Source: Candidatus Dojkabacteria bacterium UBA5232
GTDB lineage: Bacteria; Patescibacteriota; Dojkabacteria; SC72
Reading direction: 5' to 3'
Length of the DNA: 15,926 nucleotides
NCBI GenBank assembly: GCA_002409215.1
Contig: DHUO01000022.1
Span: 1-15,926, forward strand
The notes beneath the pieces were generated by a model. The model was not told where the DNA came from, did not search any database, and saw nothing but the letters and a program-made list of their open reading frames with translations. This document shows positions 14,374 through 15,926 of the stretch, piece after piece. Numbering within the stretch: position 1 is the first letter of the stretch; each line of letters opens with the position of its first letter. The position numbers and the translations under genes are program-made.

Positions 14374-14937
14374 CTACTCCAAAACTCCCCCTTTTGATAC
14401 ATACTTCTCTTGGCACTGTCTATCCAACTCATTTATCCCTTCACCATCATAAGAAGTCTTAACATATCGGATATACACAGAATATGGAAACATCTCCCTA
14501 AGAGAAGAATCATGAAGAGATCCATCTTTTGGCCACATATGTGATTTAATTTCTAAAGTATCCTTGTCATACTCAAACCTAACAGGTACACCGTATCCAC
14601 CCGCATCCCTACCTTTACCAAAAGTATTACACATAACATATGCATACACATATTTACTATCCCTACCGTAATACTTATTCACACATGTATACTTCCTTCC
14701 ATCTCCTAATTCTTCTGCTTCAGTATACTTATCTATATTCTCCGAAAGAGTTTTATTAAACCCAGAATCATATCTACCTTCAAATTTAGCATGAGTGCCT
14801 GAGAAATACTTTATCGTAGATGAAACATACTTTTTTAGATATTTATACGGGAAATACAGAAGGACAGGGGTCAATACAAGAACTAAACACACAATTAGAA
14901 AAGCTCTAAAACCCTTAGACATATTACATTTCTTCAT
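14374..14937 (-). CDS. Membrane-anchored protein of unknown function
   Basis: A 187-residue protein I do not recognise. An N-terminal membrane helix (about 10-30, FRAFLIVCLVLVLTPVLLYFP) is flanked by positive residues, suggesting an uncleaved anchor with the rest outside. The outer part holds short aromatic strands (KYTCVNKYYGRDSKYVYAYVMCNTFG) and three cysteines besides those near the N-terminus, which could form a disulfide. It ends 3 nt from the Fic stop in the convergent orientation. It has a good promoter whose -35 lies in the end of dnaX, so it is transcribed independently of dnaX though only 20 nt away. Start chosen from promoter spacing; Met6 is an alternative. Confidence 0.65.
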   Translation of the reverse strand: MKKCNMSKGFRAFLIVCLVLVLTPVLLYFPYKYLKKYVSSTIKYFSGTHAKFEGRYDSGFNKTLSENIDKYTEAEELGDGRKYTCVNKYYGRDSKYVYAYVMCNTFGKGRDAGGYGVPVRFEYDKDTLEIKSHMWPKDGSLHDSSLREMFPYSVYIRYVKTSYDGEGINELDRQCQEKYVSKGGVLE

Positions 14938-14942
14938 ATTAC

Positions 14943-14971
14943 ATTATACCATTTTTTCTAAATCCCTTCAA
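14943..14971 (-). promoter_or_regulatory. Promoter of the membrane-anchored protein, leaderless
   Basis: TTGAAG (14966-14971), a 17-nt spacer ending TGG, TATAAT (14943-14948), then 5 nt (GTAAT) and the ATG. The -35 overlaps the last codons of dnaX. Confidence 0.75.
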
Positions 14972-15926
14972 ATATCGCCTCTATATCCTTAGCTGTTCTC
15001 TTCTTAGGTTTTTCACTAACCTCCTTCTTAGGAATCACGGGAAGATTCTTTAGTACCTCATCAGCATCAGACTTCTCTACTGGCTTTATTGCAGGATTAA
15101 CATAACACTCTATCTTACAAGGTATACCGTAAACATCAGAAAACACTTCACATATTATATTTTTACTCTTTGGTGCCTCAATTCTTTCCTTATGGAAATT
15201 AAACGGAACTTCCAAATGCAACGTACCACCTTCAAAAGATCTAATTTGACCACCACCAACAAACGCATACAGATGATGATTAAATGGCTTAATCGCATCA
15301 ATGAATCTATCCCATTGTTTCTTAATATCATCAACTGTTACAGTTTGGGAAGCAACTTCATTACCCTTTGACTCTTCCTTTTCAACCTCCTTCTTCTCTT
15401 CTGCTACTGGAAGATTTTTCTTAACATCCCTATTTACCATCTTTATCTCACTCTTTGCATTAGGTTTCATCATCTCCGGAATTATCATCTGCAATACCAA
15501 TGCTTGGTTATTAGCATACCTTATCTTATTCTCTGCTTCCAAGAACAGATTAATTAATTTATGGAAATCTTTAATATCTCCCTCCTTGTCAAATGGGAAA
15601 TCCTTCTCAAACTCATTCTTTATCTTCTGTGAGAGAATACCTCGTAGATAGTCTAGGACAAATGTTGTAAATTGTTGGAGATTTACACCATCGACCTCTA
15701 AACCCTCTATGATACTAAGTGCTTGGGCCCCATCACCATCCAAAAGATATCTCAAAAGCAGAACCACTTTTTCAGAATCAGGTAAACCTAATGTCATTTG
15801 CACTTCCTCAAGCGTTATCTCATGCTTGTTCTCCTCCTGTCCACTATATACAACATCAAGAATTGAAAGAGCATCTCTGTAGCTACCCTTTGCATTTTTG
15901 ACAATAATTGAAAGGGCATCATCTTT
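14958..15926 (-). CDS. dnaX: DNA polymerase III subunit gamma/tau, C-terminal part (cut by window edge)
   Basis: Clamp-loader ATPase subunit of the replicative polymerase. Only the last 322 residues are in the window; the frame is open to the edge, so the gene starts beyond 15926. It begins in the middle of the ATPase lid with IIVKNAKGSYRDALSILD, the GS-x-RDALS sensor-2 motif, then the helical collar domain III (about residues 45-140 of the visible part). A Lys/Glu-rich linker follows, then a compact C-terminal domain (VDDIKKQWDRFIDAIKPFNHHLYAFV..LHLEVPFNFHKERIE) and a tail ending IEAIFEGI. An internal GTG/ATG near 15800 is not the start, because conserved motifs precede it. Confidence 0.95.
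   Translation of the reverse strand, partial: KDDALSIIVKNAKGSYRDALSILDVVYSGQEENKHEITLEEVQMTLGLPDSEKVVLLLRYLLDGDGAQALSIIEGLEVDGVNLQQFTTFVLDYLRGILSQKIKNEFEKDFPFDKEGDIKDFHKLINLFLEAENKIRYANNQALVLQMIIPEMMKPNAKSEIKMVNRDVKKNLPVAEEKKEVEKEESKGNEVASQTVTVDDIKKQWDRFIDAIKPFNHHLYAFVGGGQIRSFEGGTLHLEVPFNFHKERIEAPKSKNIICEVFSDVYGIPCKIECYVNPAIKPVEKSDADEVLKNLPVIPKKEVSEKPKKRTAKDIEAIFEGI

Noticed and set aside
8244..15926. UGA recoding (code 4 or 25), suggested by no gene ending in TGA
   Set aside because: All right-hand genes have normal family length with standard stops (TAA or TAG) and Trp from TGG; the lack of TGA stops is also seen on the left and fits AT-rich DNA and few genes.

Overview
The window reads as two unrelated bacterial chromosome segments joined near a tRNA-Ser gene at about 8.04-8.13 kb. 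Positions 1-7987 look like a Bacteroidota chromosome. They carry an outer-membrane protein (DUF6089-like), uppS, bamA, an OmpH/Skp-like chaperone and a small RRM RNA-binding protein on the + strand, then a - strand ExbB / small membrane protein / ExbD / ExbD cluster. One gene start is preceded by a Bacteroidota-type -7 element (TACCTTTG), and Shine-Dalgarno sites are absent before the main genes. Positions of about 8130-15926 look like a small-genome bacterium, most likely Patescibacteria (CPR). They encode tRNA-Ser(UGA), a solitary ABC ATPase, RNase HIII, CysRS, RecR, YbaB, a Nudix hydrolase, a DUF6624-like protein, a Fic protein, a membrane-anchored unknown and the C-terminal part of DnaX. 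Promoters there are TATAAT-type, often extended -10.

Layout. 1-235: short inverted repeat, a doubtful 18-codon ORF and the promoter of the first gene. 236-5416: envelope-biogenesis operon (undecaprenyl diphosphate synthesis, outer-membrane protein insertion, periplasmic chaperone) ending in an RRM gene. 5417-5638: two hairpin terminators between convergent operons. 5639-7987: proton-channel operon that presumably energises TonB/Tol-like or gliding-type envelope machinery. 8039-8127: tRNA-Ser. 8153-8229 and 9011-9087: a 77-bp direct repeat on either side of the ABC gene. 9092-12370: ybaB-recR-cysS-rnhC, tightly packed (2-nt gap, then two TAATG overlaps). 12463-14937: four accessory genes lying between ybaB-recR and dnaX, which are neighbours in many bacteria. 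14958-15926: dnaX, cut by the window edge.

No CRISPR array, transposase, integrase or rRNA is visible. The most interesting signals are (1) the apparent two-genome join; (2) the fixed-length 77-bp repeat with two conserved boxes, placed each time between the 3' end of one gene and the -10 of the next; (3) a recurrent leaderless promoter design, TG-n-TATAAT followed by exactly 5 nt and the ATG, before three right-hand genes; and (4) the accessory block with a self-inhibited Fic protein between dnaX and ybaB-recR. I do not see a convincing new defence or mobile system.
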